This document shows positions 20,833 to 33,900 of a stretch of 64,000 bases of DNA, in pieces (position 1 is the stretch's first letter; the number at the start of each line of letters is the position of its first letter). Origin of the DNA: Fagopyrum homotropicum. Its lineage: Eukaryota; Streptophyta; Magnoliopsida; Caryophyllales; Polygonaceae. Location: NCBI GenBank assembly GCA_033239125.1, contig BSWB01000002.1, positions 155,916,409-155,980,408 of the forward strand, given 5' to 3'. A program made the position numbers and the translations under genes. The notes under the pieces are model-generated. The model searched no databases. It was not told the origin of the DNA and was given only the letters and a program-made list of their open reading frames with translations.

Positions 20833-23800
20833 TTTCAATCTCAAATTCCTTACAAAACTCCAAAAAAATTGTTTTCTTCAATTGGGGGAAAAGGAAGAAA
20901 TTACTCAAAGCATTGAGAGATTAAAGACTTTTGCTGCCTTATTTGGGGGTTGATTTATTTGTGGATGGAGAATCGGAGCTGAATGGTTCGAGTTTCTCAG
21001 CATTTTCTTCGATGATAATTATAGAAAAAATGAATTCGATCCTTCTCGGATATTGAAAATTTTGTTTTGGATAAATAGCAGTAATAAGTCACCCGTTAAA
21101 TACACTAAATTGCAGAAAACAGTCAATAAATCGAATTTGTGAAAAAAAGAACAGAAAATTAGAGCTGCCGTTTTGGTTTGAAATACCTATCAAATAATGT
21201 TTTCATCTATTCTTTTTTTTGGGCAAGAAGAGTTGGGTTAAATACTATATTTTATAATATATAGGTTTTTGGGTTAAATAGGATTATATTTATAAAATGA
21301 GTTTATGATACGAGTATTCTTAATAAAATAGAGTAATAGTTATAATTTTAGTAAAAGGCATAGTTAGTCACTTACCCTTTTAAAATTAAGAAAGTTCTAG
21401 TTGGTACCCATGATTTGGGTTTTTCAAAATTTGCCCAAAATATTTTTACAATCGGTTGATACTCTTGTGTTTTTTAGTACAAAATTGTAACAACCATTAG
21501 CCACTGTGTTAAACTTAAGGCCTCTAGAATCCCAATCTTCAACGATGATGTAAAAATTGAAATCGAATGAAGCATTCTTATCCTCTCGGATAAAAACGAT
21601 TCAAAATCAATAAGTATTTGGAAGTAAAAAAGGAGAAAAAGTATTATGTCCGAAGATGAATCGGAAGAAGAAGAAGAAAAAAACATCACGCCTTCAATCT
21701 CAAACCAAAATCCAGAAAACAATAACTTAGATTTAAGGTCCAACACTCTAATAGTCAAGAACAACCACCGACGTCTCAATCGGAGATCAGGATCTCTTCT
21801 TTTAGAAGGCCCGACATGAATTCAAGAACTCTCTGCGGCCCCTAGCTTCTCTCCGCATTTCATCAAAGTGTGATACAAGTCATGAGGGCACGTGAAGAGA
21901 AAATGAAAACTAGGAGTGACAGAACAGAGGCTGAGGAGGAGAAAGAGCAAAGCTTTCCTCCACTGAATTTTCTAGAAAAGTCGATGCCCATATATAATGT
22001 GGATGATTATGGGTTGCTAACCACCACAATGTCAAGAAGTAGATGCCCATAATTGAGAATGAACTGATTATTTACCCTTATTGTTGCTGAAACAACCATA
22101 ACTCCACATTTCATGAAGAGAGGAGAAGAAGGCTTCCATTCTATTGGAGAAAAACGTAGTTTTTTTTTGTTAGCCCCCCAAAAAAGAAAAGAAAATGAAA
22201 AACTTCAAACCAAAGAGTGGCTAAAAGAAAAGTTTAAGAATGTATGGGCTGGAACCAACGAAAATCCTAAAAACCCTTCAAAGAGAACGCATAACAATGC
22301 GCCGCCATTTCTTATTCCCAGCTTCAAACACCCCATTAGCTCTAATGAAAAAGCTGAAAACGACCGGCCTTTCATCATCACCCATCCCAAAATAAAAGAA
22401 ATGTTTCAAATTAGAGTCAGATGTAGTGAACCCCCTTGTAATGCCTCCCAAAATATTACAAGAAAACAAGATCTTCAAAATAAACCCGAGTTGCCATCAA
22501 GCTAGATTTGTGATTACCCCTGTTGCTTGGCTCAACCCAACTTCAGTCCTTCCCCTTTTTTAATCAAATTCAAAAACACCTCCATGTGAGAATTAAGTCG
22601 TATATCGAGAAGATTTAGAACTCACCTTCCCAAAGAACAATCTCAAGAAGAAATTAGAAAATATTACACAGTATAAAACCTACGTCAACTTTCTAAAGGT
22701 AAAAGACGAGAGATATTGCTCTCGTATTTTGAACAATTAGTGATCTTTGACGATCATCCGAACAACTATCACGTTTCATCGTGATAATTTGAACTAACGA
22801 AGCTCTATTTTCTTGAACAAAGGATATGATCGAATAGTAACTTCATCCAACTATGCAACAAGAAATTAGAAAATATTACACATTATAAAACCTGAAACAC
22901 TAATTAGTTTTGATTTAACCTTTATCCCTTAAACAAACCTTCTACAAATATCTGCCCATTTGTCTTGATTAGACTTACCAATTTCGAGAGTAACGATCGG
23001 TCTTCTGACAGATCTAAGCAACATAACAACATACTTTATGTTTTTTCGCTTAACAAATTCGAACAATGTTTTATCTAAGCTGAATCCCATTTTAACAACT
23101 CTAAATCTTAATTTTTTTCTTTTTACCTTGCTTATGAGATCTATGCTTAAGCATGAACTATTTAATTGGATGGGTCATGTTGAAGTGAACCTGATGATAC
23201 TAGTACTATTGGGTAATGGTGGAGAAAAACTCGTGTATGCATAATACAAAATAACAAAAACAACATGGAAAAATAGCTCAACCAAAAACCAACCGATGTT
23301 GGTGTGTTAAAACTGCACGAAAAATATATATACGCTAAACTCAACATGCATCACACAAATATATATGAGAGTGATAATACAAGCAATTTTGAAGGCACTA
23401 CAAATATATAAAATCAAATGTGATTAATCAAAACCCATGAAAATAGACAAGAGAGCATGTTATAGAAACCCAAAAAATAACATCAAATATGGTAAATCAA
23501 AAGCCATAAAAGTAAACAAGAGAACAATGAATAGAATATCAAAGAATAACAAGAGTGATATAGAAGGTTTGAACATTGAAGGCTCTTAGATGCAGGAAGG
23601 AATTAGGGTGGTTATAACTCTATTCTTCCGAAAGAAACAAAGATGAAAGAAGATTTCCGACAATCAGAATAGGGTGGATAATAAGCTGGATTTTTAATGA
23701 TGTTTTTACATCTGTAAACGATGATGAATGTCAAGAACCGCAAGCTGTAGTATTTTTCATTGTGTCTCTACATGTACTCAATGAATCAGTGCAAGCACGG

Positions 23801-24029
23801 TAGAAAAATGGACCTGATCTATACCGAGGAGAAGTCTTAAGGAGGAAGGAAAAATTGTTGTTATAATTTGGAGAAAACTACCCACAACAAAGAATAAACA
23901 AATGTTGGGGAGTTTGAAGGAGCACACCAGCTCACTGACTTTTGACGGTCAATACTAGCCAACAGATGATCAATTGTACACCAATCTACGTTTGGATTTT
24001 GAACAAAATGTATCAATCCTTCCAGAATT
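20833..24029. other. Intergenic region between the divergent CAR genes
   Basis: Contains the 5' region of CAR copy 1 (about 20833-21010) and about 3 kb of AT-rich DNA. Several 60-130-codon ORFs occur on both strands (for example 22113-22505) but have no family features or conserved splice context. The word aagaaattagaaaatattacaca occurs twice (from 22649 and 22859), with ttataaaacct after it, suggesting a local duplication. Confidence 0.4.
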
Positions 24030-24523
24030 TTTGGGATGACTTTCCTTTTATGAAGATGTTTCTCGAGTGTGGCCTAAACGATTGTACTGGAAGATGTCAT
24101 AGTCACATGCCCTTGTTGATCATGGTTGTGTTCGAGTCTCCAAAGACCCTCCATCTAGGTGGTGGGGGCAACGTCATGGGATTCACATTTCCGCAGGAGG
24201 TATGACATCCCTTAAAAAAGGTTTCTATCATCCTGCTTTCCGGCGGTGAGACATCGCGCTAGTTCATCTATCCCATGTCCTCTCCATGTTTTGCCAGTCT
24301 CAAGTGTTTCGCGTCTTCTCCCAGGGTTTAGTTGTTCCGACTATTTGGATCTTTCTCAAATTTCCGATTTTTGCTTGTACTGATTGTATTGTTTTCCTCG
24401 TGATTTTTTCTATTTGCATGACGGTTTACCCGTTTGCCGGTTGTCGGCCTCTCGATGCACCAATTATTTTTGGTACGGTCGAACACCATACCCTCTTGAT
24501 AAATAAATAAATAAATAAATAAA
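24030..24523 (+). mobile_element. Diverged retroposon 3' module (R4)
   Basis: The end of this stretch (gcatgacggtttacccgtttgccgg ... tcggcctctcgatgcacc) aligns with the 3' module of R1-R3 but is more diverged. It ends in a (ATAA)n tail at 24499-24523 instead of pure A. Plus-strand orientation. No target duplication was found, so the left limit is a guess. No ORF. Confidence 0.45.
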
Positions 24524-24911
24524 GTTTAAGGATTAGTGTTATACAAATTCAATTTTTATTGAATAATTTCTGATATTTTTTAATCAACGACTAGCTCTCT
24601 ACAAATATCCCTTTTAAAGGGTATGTAATTGCAAATTGACGTATTTAACATGTGTTTTTTTTAAATAATATTAGCGCTTACTAATTTTTTCACGTTTTTA
24701 GAAAACGGTAAAATTCAAATTTGTCCTCATCTATTTCCGCTTACAAAATTGAAAATTAGTTGTTCTAGAAAGCGAGACATAAATCCATAGAGAAATCCCC
24801 GTCGGAACTTCAGCTAGCTAGGAAGAAATCAAGAACAGGCCGAAGGGATAATCGGAATCTGTGACCGGAGATCAACTCTGTTGGCGTTTGTGCGTCGGAA
24901 AAGAAGGAATA

Positions 24912-26248
24912 ATGGAGAATCTGATCGGGCTTTTGAAGGTCAGAGTCCGGCGAGGCATTAACCTCGTTGTCCGTGATACTAGCTCAAGCGATCCTTATGT
25001 TATCGTCACCATGGGATCTCAGGTCAAATCTTCTTCCTCTCTCTCTCTCTCAAAATCTTCTTCTAACATTTATGATTTCCTTTCCATCGGCAAATGCTCT
25101 GCAACTGCAACCGATTCGTGCAAATTTTAGAAGAATATCCTGTCGATTCAAGTAAACCTATCTCTGCTACTATGCATGCGTGTATATGATAAATTGTGAA
25201 ATCTGAAATTATGTGCTGCATTAATTGGATGGTTTCATCATCTAATTGCGATTGTTGATTATTTTATATGAATAATTTATGTTTGATTCTTTCACAAAGG
25301 AACTCAATCACTAATTTGTGTCACAAGTGAGATGAGATTATGAACTTGATATGGAAATCTCCATATCTCGATTTGATTCAATTTTTGTTGATCAACATAT
25401 GGATTTTGGTATCATAGCTTTTTGCGTTACATAACAGAAGCTCTTTTTGTAACTTACGATTTGCAAGAGTTGCTTAAGCCTCACAAGTCGCCATACCTTC
25501 AATTTAGTTATAAGTTTCCAGCCTCGTCCGAGAACAGCATTCTCCTACATTGAAAAATCAGCTTGATATCTACAGCATATCAAACAAAGGTATAATACAA
25601 AACATGGATAACAAACTGAACCTGAATAGAAACAGAAAATTAACAGTTTTCTTGATATAGTAAAAAGTCTTGACTGCGTGTCTATCCGCAATCGTGGTTC
25701 ATGTACATTCTGGTTATATGTTATCTATTTCCTATTAAAACCGGTTCAAACTGGTTATATGTTCTTGAATATGCAGAAACTGAAAACCCGAGTGGTGGGG
25801 AACACCTGCAACCCGGAATGGAATGATGAACTAACTCTTGCAGTCCATGACCCTAATGCTCCTGTCAAACTGGTAAGAACAGATAAACTGATAAACATAT
25901 ATATGCATGTTCTGGCATTCTGTGATCATCAACTTGATCTTGATCCTTGACTGATATGTTCAGACAGTATTCGACGAGGACACATTCTCTAGGGACGATG
26001 ACATGGGTGAGGCCGACCTAGACATCCACCCGATCATGGATTGCCGAACGAAGGAACTCAACAAGGTTTCGAGCGGGACAGTGGTAAGTAGGGTTAATCC
26101 AAACAAGGAAAATTGCTTAGCACAAGACAGTGAGATTGTTTGGAAGGATAAGAAGCTGCAGCAAAACATGATTCTTAAGCTCAAGAATGTTGAAAGAGGT
26201 GAAGTTGAAATCCAGTTAGAGTGGATTGACATTAAAAAGAAGACTTAA
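24912..26248 (+). CDS. CAR: C2-domain ABA-related (CAR) protein, copy 2
   Basis: Three exons, plus strand: 24912-25022, 25777-25872, 25964-26248, encoding 163 aa. Same gene structure and intron positions as copy 1, with GT-AG introns. The C2 domain begins GLLKVRVRRGINLVVRD; calcium-loop residues D22, D27, D73, D75 and D81 lie in SDPY and VFDEDTFSRDDDMGEAD. The CAR-specific insertion covers about 95-133 (KENCLAQDSEIVWKDKK). Ends in a basic KKKT tail. Predicted to act at the plasma membrane with ABA receptors, by family knowledge. An upstream in-frame ATG at 24861 exists, but the chosen start aligns with copy 1 (MEN...). Confidence 0.93.
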
Positions 26249-27826
26249 GTCTTTGGAGGGTCAATGTCATATGCATCGTATGTATTTCATGTGTGCAAGA
26301 AGAGATTGAGTTTTTTTTGTTCTTTCAATCAACAAAACACTTAAAATAAGAGGTTTTTTAAAGAAAAGATTGTGTATTATGTGATTTTATGTGTGCAAGA
26401 AGAGAGTGAATATCATATGTATTGTACTTTATGTGACTCGTTTGTATGTTGTATTTTCACAAACTTGTTAAAGTGATGTGCAGAATGTTAGAAATATAGC
26501 TATTCAATGTAAAAAAAACAAAAAAAAAAAGTTATACTTGGATTGTATAGTGGTTTATCAAATATTGATTATGTTCACTAAAATTGAAAGTACGCCTTAA
26601 AACAAGATTTTTTTATTTTACCAAAATGTCAAAGAAATATTAAAAATTGATCAAAATAGCAAGTTAGCAATAACAATTAGCAACATATCAAATTTTCTAA
26701 CATATAATAAGTAAAAAAATGTTATCTTGGAGCGAGATTTTGAGAATTTAATCCAAAAATGCGGTCTCAAACAATGTTTTTATACCTTTTATCTTTAGAA
26801 AAGAGCTTGCATTGTAAATCATAATGTGTTTCTTTTGTTAGCTTTTGACATTTGGTTCTCTTACATTAGATGTCGTCAAGATTCTCAAGATGGTGCAACG
26901 GGTCTTGTAATGTAATACTGTGTCGTGACGTCGTCCAGGTCTCAAACGTAGTTTTTAAGAGGATCAATTTGATATTCAGAAGGGGTTGGCAGCACATCTT
27001 GTTACCCGCCTACCTTCTACCTCGACGATGTAAATATTATTTTCTTTATTAACAAAGTTATTTGCTTAAAAAAAAATTGTATGTGGATGTACAAAAATAG
27101 ACTGGCTTTTTGGGCCAACGTTTTAGTTTATCAATAGTGGGTCTAAACTAATACAACCTAGAACGAGGAAACCCAATAATCCTTATAGCTCTAAGCCCAA
27201 TTCTGTAACAGATCTGTATTTAATTAAAATTATTTTTTTTAAAAGATAAAATCATATTTTTCTTAACATCTCATGTTTATTCGATTTTCCATTGAACATA
27301 GTGAATAATTATAATTTTTATCAATCAAAACTTCTATATACAAATTTATAATAGAAAAATAACATACTAATATATTTAACCAAATGTCATAAAAACAAAA
27401 AATTGCTCGGGTATTAAATTAGTACGAACTTAAAAGCATTGCAACTCTCTTGTATTATAGCATGACCATTTTTATGATTAGGGTTTGGTATGACATTGAA
27501 ATTAAAGATTTACAAAACATTTTATTTTACATTTTATTTTGGTGATATATTACGCAACCTTGGTATATATTTATTATAGTTATTCATTGAATTTCAAACT
27601 TTTTGTAAAACTTTTTTATAGAAACTTAAATTAATTAAATTTATATAAAAAATAGTTATTTTATATTATATTTAATTACATAATTAACTATAATAAAGAT
27701 ATAATATGTTGGAATGGATTTACCCTTCTTTTTATTTTGTAATCAAGTTCTTCATTAATGTTTGCATGAACCATTTCATTCTATTTTTTCGTTCCGACTT
27801 TAATCTTATTAAACATGAGTTATGGG
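26249..27826. other. Intergenic region
   Basis: Starts with the 3' UTR of CAR copy 2, in which gtgtgcaagaagaga occurs twice (26292, 26391). The remainder is AT-rich with no gene or bounded element detected. Confidence 0.4.
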
Positions 27827-28174
27827 TAGGGCTGTGCAAAATTGGACCGAACCGGAAAACCGGACCGGACCGTAAATTCCGGTCCGGCTACGGTCAAGGG
27901 TTTTTTGAAAATCCGGGTTACGGTCCGGTCCGGTTTTTGGACTGTATAAAACCGTAACTCGGGTTGGACCGTAAACTACGGATTTTCAGTCCCGTCCCGT
28001 CCAGTTCGGTCCGATCCGGTCCATTTCGGTCCGGTTTTGGACCGGAAAACCTCACCAAAGTTGCACCATTTAGGTACAAATCGGTCCGGTCCGGTCCGAA
28101 ATATTTAAAATTGCACAATTTAGGTACAAACTGGTTCAACCCAAAACCGGTCCGGACCATACGCACAGCCCTTA
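27827..28174. mobile_element. hAT-type MITE, GGTCCGGTCCG core (copy 1)
   Basis: Inverted ends TAGGGCTGTGCAAAA and GCACAGCCCTTA. Flanks gttatggg and ctcatggg match at 6 of 8, a worn target duplication. The 348-bp interior is composed of GGTCCGGTCCGG/CCGGACCGG words plus the segment gcacaatttaggtaca. The same family occurs at 54528. No coding capacity; any ORF across it is an artefact of the repeats. Confidence 0.75.
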
Positions 28175-28182
28175 CTCATGGG

Positions 28183-28937
28183 AATGAGTCATATAATATA
28201 TCGATTTCTGATTCCTGAAATCACGTATCGTACCAAATGGTAATGGTACCTTGTCTTCATCGAAGTTGAGAACTTGAGATGACGTACGTATTACAATTAC
28301 AATTTACAAAGCATCCAATTCTTCAATTTTTTAAAGCCGTCGAAGGGTTGTGATTGACTAACTATGATCAACATTATACTACCTAACTTTTATTATACAG
28401 GCACAACTAATAATACATTGTCAAACGTATTATAGTTACAAACTTGACAACGTATACATACCCAAATTAAGTATTATTAATGTTGTTTGTGGCAATGATA
28501 CTTGTACGTGTCCCGATATCTAATACAAAATCTTGGATATTCGATCATTTATAAAAGTATGATCCAAGAGTACCGGATATTAATTCGACACTTTAGCCCG
28601 AATTTAAACCGGATATCCAATCCGAATAATTACTATCATATCGGACTCGTATCATCAATAAACGGGTATTTTTGGGCTTTTCGTATCGGATCTTCAAAAT
28701 AGTGGATCGGATATTTTTGATCACCCCGATTCAAATCATATATATTTCTAGTCTTATTAAAAGGTTTAGTATTATTTTACCACAAAATCAACACGTATTG
28801 ATTATGCCTATTCATCATAAGGACTCGAGTATAATTTATAATTGTAAGTTACTTGCACTCTAAGATACACACTAATCAAAAAAAAGATTACGGATTTACG
28901 ATCCTACATTATATATACTAGAAAGATTAAACAATTA
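28183..28937. other. Intergenic region
   Basis: AT-rich. Stretches with repeated tatCGGAT/ATCCGa words around 28520-28740 recall a decayed MITE of the self-complementary type, but no termini are visible. No gene. Confidence 0.35.
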
Positions 28938-29064
28938 GGGCCCGTTCGATTTTAACTCCGGAATCGGAAACGGATTGGAAACGAATCTAGTTCATATGAA
29001 TACTCATTGGAATCATTTCTTGTGGTTTGAAGTAATTGGAGTTGAATTTGATTACTCTTGATAC

Positions 29065-29411
29065 TAGGGGCGGAGCCAGGGGTGGGCTCGACTAGGCCGT
29101 CGCCCACCCCGGTCCAAAAATAAATTGTTAGCCCTGTCTATGTTATTACGTACAAAATGATCAATAACTTTTTTTTTTGTTATTTATAGCCCATTTTCTC
29201 CAAGATTTAGCCCAATAGTACACCTTCACACGGCTCTTTTATTTGTAGTTAAATCATTTGTCAGGAAAAAAGAAGGCTGCAAGTTTGTAGTCACGTCAAT
29301 TTGGAGCATTAACTTCAAAGTAAATTATATACTTTTATCCATTTTTTAAAGTTTACTTATTACACTGTTTAGCAATTATATTTTCTATTATATATATCAC
29401 TTTTAGTTTCT

Positions 29412-29499
<88 letters not shown>

Positions 29500-29806
29500 G
29501 TATTATTAGTAATTAAGAAGTAATAAATAAGATGTAACCCATGATTTCAAGTTTTAAGTATTTAATTATTTATTTTTATTATTTTAAATAGTTTAGGTAA
29601 TTAAACACAAACATACTTCGACAATTTTCAACAAAAATTTTTTTACCATTACAATCGAGATAGATTTAACCAATCCGCTAATCTAAGAATTACAATTTTC
29701 ATTTTTGTTTAATATATTAAAAAATAAGTTTTAATTATATATATCTATATATATATATATATAATAAAATTTGCCCACCCCTGTCCAATTTCTGGCTCCG
29801 CCCCTG
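29065..29806. mobile_element. hAT-like nonautonomous element nested in the Tourist MITE
   Basis: Perfect 8-bp target duplication cttgatac (29057-29064 and 29807-29814). Inverted ends TAGGGGCGGAGCCAGG and CTGGCTCCGCCCCTG. 742 bp, no transposase; it contains a long (AT)n run and cccaccccggtcca / cccacccctgtcca subterminal repeats. Confidence 0.85.
29415..29493. repeat. (AT)n microsatellite
   Basis: About 79 bp of pure AT dinucleotide inside the nested hAT-like element. Confidence 0.95.
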
Positions 29807-30957
29807 CTTGATACTTTATAGGGAAACAAAATGTGGGGAGACAAGTGTATTTTGCATCAAAACACAAAAAATGATTCCATAAAATTTCATAAATAAGGAT
29901 ATACATATGGACTAAATTCGTTTCCATTCTGTTTTCGTTTTCATAGTTTGAGCCAAACGGGCCCTTAGTATATAAGATGGGACTCAAATTCACTAATTTA
30001 TTAGACTCTAATCTTTATACGTACGTAATATCGACCTCTAACTTGAATACAAACCCTAATGTCAGAGTGATGTGCAGAATAACATTTGTGTTGTCGTTGA
30101 TGCATGTGAAGCTCTGCGCTATCTTCCATAGCCAACTAATAAAAACAGCGATATCATATACGGCTGTGTGGCACAATATCTGAAAATTTGGCGTTGGATA
30201 AGAAAAGGACGCAAGTGACGACATGTGATAACTGTCAATGATATGCATGCATGATTATATATAGATAAGCGGAAATGCATGTATGGGTTCGTATGGAAGC
30301 TAGTGTAGGCTTATCTGGATAACTATTGTCTATGGGGCATTCAGTTCGACCCATATCGATCCGGAAAACAGACAGGTATAGATATCGGTTTTTTGTTCAG
30401 TTCGCATGAGTCTGGCATGGGGTGTCTGGACCGAGTATGAACAAGAGACATGGTTCGAACGGGTTGCTTGTCGAGCCGAAAAGTTTGGATTCTTATTTTT
30501 GAAATATATAAATGATAGAATTAAAAAAATATAAAACATTGCTATTAGATCACTCTTTTTTTTCAGATGAAATTTTCTAAACATAACCTCATCTTTTAGA
30601 CGGACTAAACTTTGATACCCCGTCATTTAAACTATTAGAACGGTGTTAAATATAGGGATAAAATTGCCCACAACGTAAATTTGCAACCCTAAGCTCCAAA
30701 TTTAATAATGAAATGTTGTTAGGTTTCGAACATGAAAATCCATGAATGTCCAAGGAAGGAAATTTAACATCTTTTGAACTGTTTTCAGTGAAATTAGGTC
30801 CTAAAGTCTTTACAATTGTGGGTCGGTAAATCAAATCTCGATCATCTTGGGGGCAAATGTGAAGGCTGACAATTTCACAAATCCTTTTTTTTGGTGTAAA
30901 GGAGAGTCGGTGGTCTCCGGCGCATCTAGTCGCGCTTATTATATATGAAAAAGAGGG

Positions 30958-33900
30958 CTAAGTAGTACGCACTCGGGGGATAGTCCGACCCCTTACATCT
31001 TGCAGTAAAAGATCAACTATACCCTCGGGAGGGTCACTCAATACACTTAGTCCAACAGGAAAATCAAAAGCAAAAGAAGCAAGACAATCCGCAACATTGT
31101 TCGCCTCGCGGTAGGCATGTCGGAACTGAATAATCCAGTTCCTTTTAAGATAGTCTTGGCACTTAGTGACCAGACTTGCGAGAGGGTGACACCGAGGAGT
31201 CAACCTTCCTAGGAGTGTGATGGCTAGTTGTGAATCTGTCTCGAGAATCACAGTTCTAAACTCACACTCCCAAGCTATTTTGAGTCCATGGTATATGCCC
31301 CATAACTCTGCCATAGGAATAGTGCATATACCAAGGTTCACAACATACCCTCTATACCACTCTCCCACATTATTCCTAATGACTCCTGCCGCAGTAGCAT
31401 GCCCGTCCCCTCTAACGGCTCCATCGGAGTTGATCTTCATATAGCTTTCCGGCGGAGGATCCCATCTCACTTGAATTATCTCCTTTGCCTTATCCTGCTT
31501 GATTTTACCATTCCTCTTCCAAGCTTCCGCATATTCTTTAACCCTCTCCATCACGAAGACATGCCCATCTGGTCTCGTAGTGGAATTGTTGAAGACTCTC
31601 TCGTTCCTCCACTTCCATAGCCACCACACCCCTACAACAAAAACTACATTCCAATCGCATAAATTATTGACACGACGAGATGAGAGAATGTTACCTCGTA
31701 TCCAGGTCGAGAAGGGGAGCGTAAAGAAACTTTGTACGTAGTGATTTGCATCCAGCTTTGTCCACAAGTCTCTACTAGCTTTGCAGTCCCTTAGAAGATG
31801 CTCATAGGTTTCAGGATACCCTCTGCATGAGACACAATCCCCACTTTGAGCTATATGACGTCTTTGACGTTCAAAGTTAGTCAAAACCCCCCTTGCAGAA
31901 GCTTCCAGACAAAAAACCAAGCCCTCTCTTGAACTGGGAGCCTCCAAATAAGATTAAAAACTGCCCTATCGATCTGATGCAGGTTACCCTCCATGCGTAG
32001 ACCACTGTAAGCCGTCTTCACAGTATAGTTGCCATCCTTGGACCACTTCCAGGCTAGTTCATCCTTACAAATATCCTCTTCATTTGCTCCGCTATCTTCT
32101 GGAGTTACTGCCAAAGTCGTTGCAGCAAGTCTCAATAACGTCGTCGCCGGAAGCAACTGGTTAAGAACATCCCAATGCCAACCAGAGCCTTCAAACCAAA
32201 ATTCACTAACGCTTTTTGTCCTGATGCTGTTGTCGGCAGTCGTAACTGCACTCTCAATCAGTGGTCTGTCAAGGAGCCAACAATCGTTCCAGAAGTCCAC
32301 ATCCTTACCATCCCCTACCACCATCTGTGACCAGGATAGACCACTTTCTCAATGCCTTTCCTGATGCTATTCCAGACGTAAGATGGGTCAGAGTGAACTC
32401 TTCCATTCGGTCTAATATACTTACTTTTAAGAGCTTGAGCCCATAAACTCCTATCTTCCTTTAAGAATCTCCATCCTATCTTCCCAACAAGAGCCCAGTT
32501 CAAATCTTCCATCGACTTAACTCCCAACCCACCATTTTCTTTTGTAGCACAGATAATGTTCCAAGGGACAGTGTGCATGCTTCTTCTACCATTGTTATAT
32601 CCCCATATGAACTTTCTGCTAATCTTGTCGATCTCGTCACAAATGCCTTTCGGAAGGAGCATGGAGGACATCGAGTATACAGGTATGGATGAAATAACAG
32701 CTTTTGTTAAGGTCACTCTCCCTGCGAAGCTAAGGTTCCGGGATCTCCAACCACTCAGTTTAGCGTTAATCTTATCTAGCAGAGGAGAAAACGTATCCTT
32801 CGATACCCTCCCTTGTATTAAGGGCATGCCAAGATAATTACCAAGTCTCCTCGAAACTTCAATGCCACTCATGTTATGCAAAATATCCTGCAACTCTCTT
32901 GAGACATTGGGGGATACAAAAATTTTCGATTTTTGTATACTAACCTTCTGTCCTGAGGCTCCGCAGAAAAGCTCCAAACAATCAAGGACAACTTTCAATT
33001 GATCAGATGAAGCCTCCGCGAAAAGTGTCAGGTCATCCGCAAAGAAAAGATGCGATAACTTAGGACCCTCCCGAGATAGACGGATGGGTTTCCACCTCCC
33101 CAACTCCACCGCTTCTAGAATCATATGACTAAGTCTTTCCACACACAAAACAAATAGATAAGGAGATATGGGGTCCCCTTGTCGAAGCCCTCGTTGTGGA
33201 AGGAAATGAGAAGTGAGTTCCCCATTCCAGTTGACTTGCATTCTTGTAGTAGAAATGCACTCCTCAATCATATCGCACCATTCACTCGGGAAGCCGGCAG
33301 CAGCCACAGTTTCACCAATAAAGTCCCACCGGATTCTATCATATGCCTTCTCAAGATCAAGCTTCAAGATCATCCACTTCTTTCCCGATTTCTTCTTTCT
33401 GGTAGAGTGAACAATCTCTTGCATAAGTACAATATTGTCTTGGATGTACCTTCCCGGTATGAAACTTCCTTGTGTAGGGCCCACAAGAGATCCTATGATA
33501 CTCTGCATCCGTTGCACCATCACCTTAGTAACAATTTTATACAACACATTGCACAAAGCGATCGGCCTGAACTGGCTCAACAACTCCGGAGTACCCACTT
33601 TAGCAATCAGGCATAAAATGGTGTCGTTCAACCCCACTGCTAGTACATGAGTCTCAAAGAACTTAGTAACTTCTTTAACTACTGAATTTCCGACAATTTT
33701 CCAACATTTTTGGTAAAAGATTGGTTGGAATCCATCGACCCCCGGAGCTTTATACGGGCCCATGCTTTTAGTAGCTTTCCAGACTTCCTCAACGCTAACT
33801 TCCTTAAGAAGTTGAGTAAACTCATCAACCGGAATTCTGGGGAAACCACTAGAGTCAAGTCTCGCTGAAAAGCTTGTGTTCCTACTCTCTTGCAAGCTGT

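Larger units (their letters stand above)
28938..29964. mobile_element. Tourist-like (PIF/Harbinger) MITE split by a nested element
   Basis: Ends GGGCCCGTTCGAT and AACGGGCCC, flanked by the 3-bp duplication TTA on each side (28935-28937, 29965-29967), as for PIF/Harbinger-type MITEs. Without the nested insertion (29065-29814 including one duplication copy) it is about 277 bp and aligns end to end with the uninterrupted copy at 58820-59111, which shows the empty site (tactttgatatcatataggg). Confidence 0.85.

Noticed and set aside
22113..22505. 130-codon plus-strand ORF between the CAR genes
   Set aside because: Lys/Asn/Pro-rich low complexity, no motif, competing ORFs on the other strand.
27706..28218. 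ORFs rich in Gly-Pro-Asp-Arg and Arg-Ser-Gly across 27.8-28.2 kb, and similar ones at 54.4-54.9 kb
   Set aside because: Translations of GGTCCG repeats within hAT-type MITEs.
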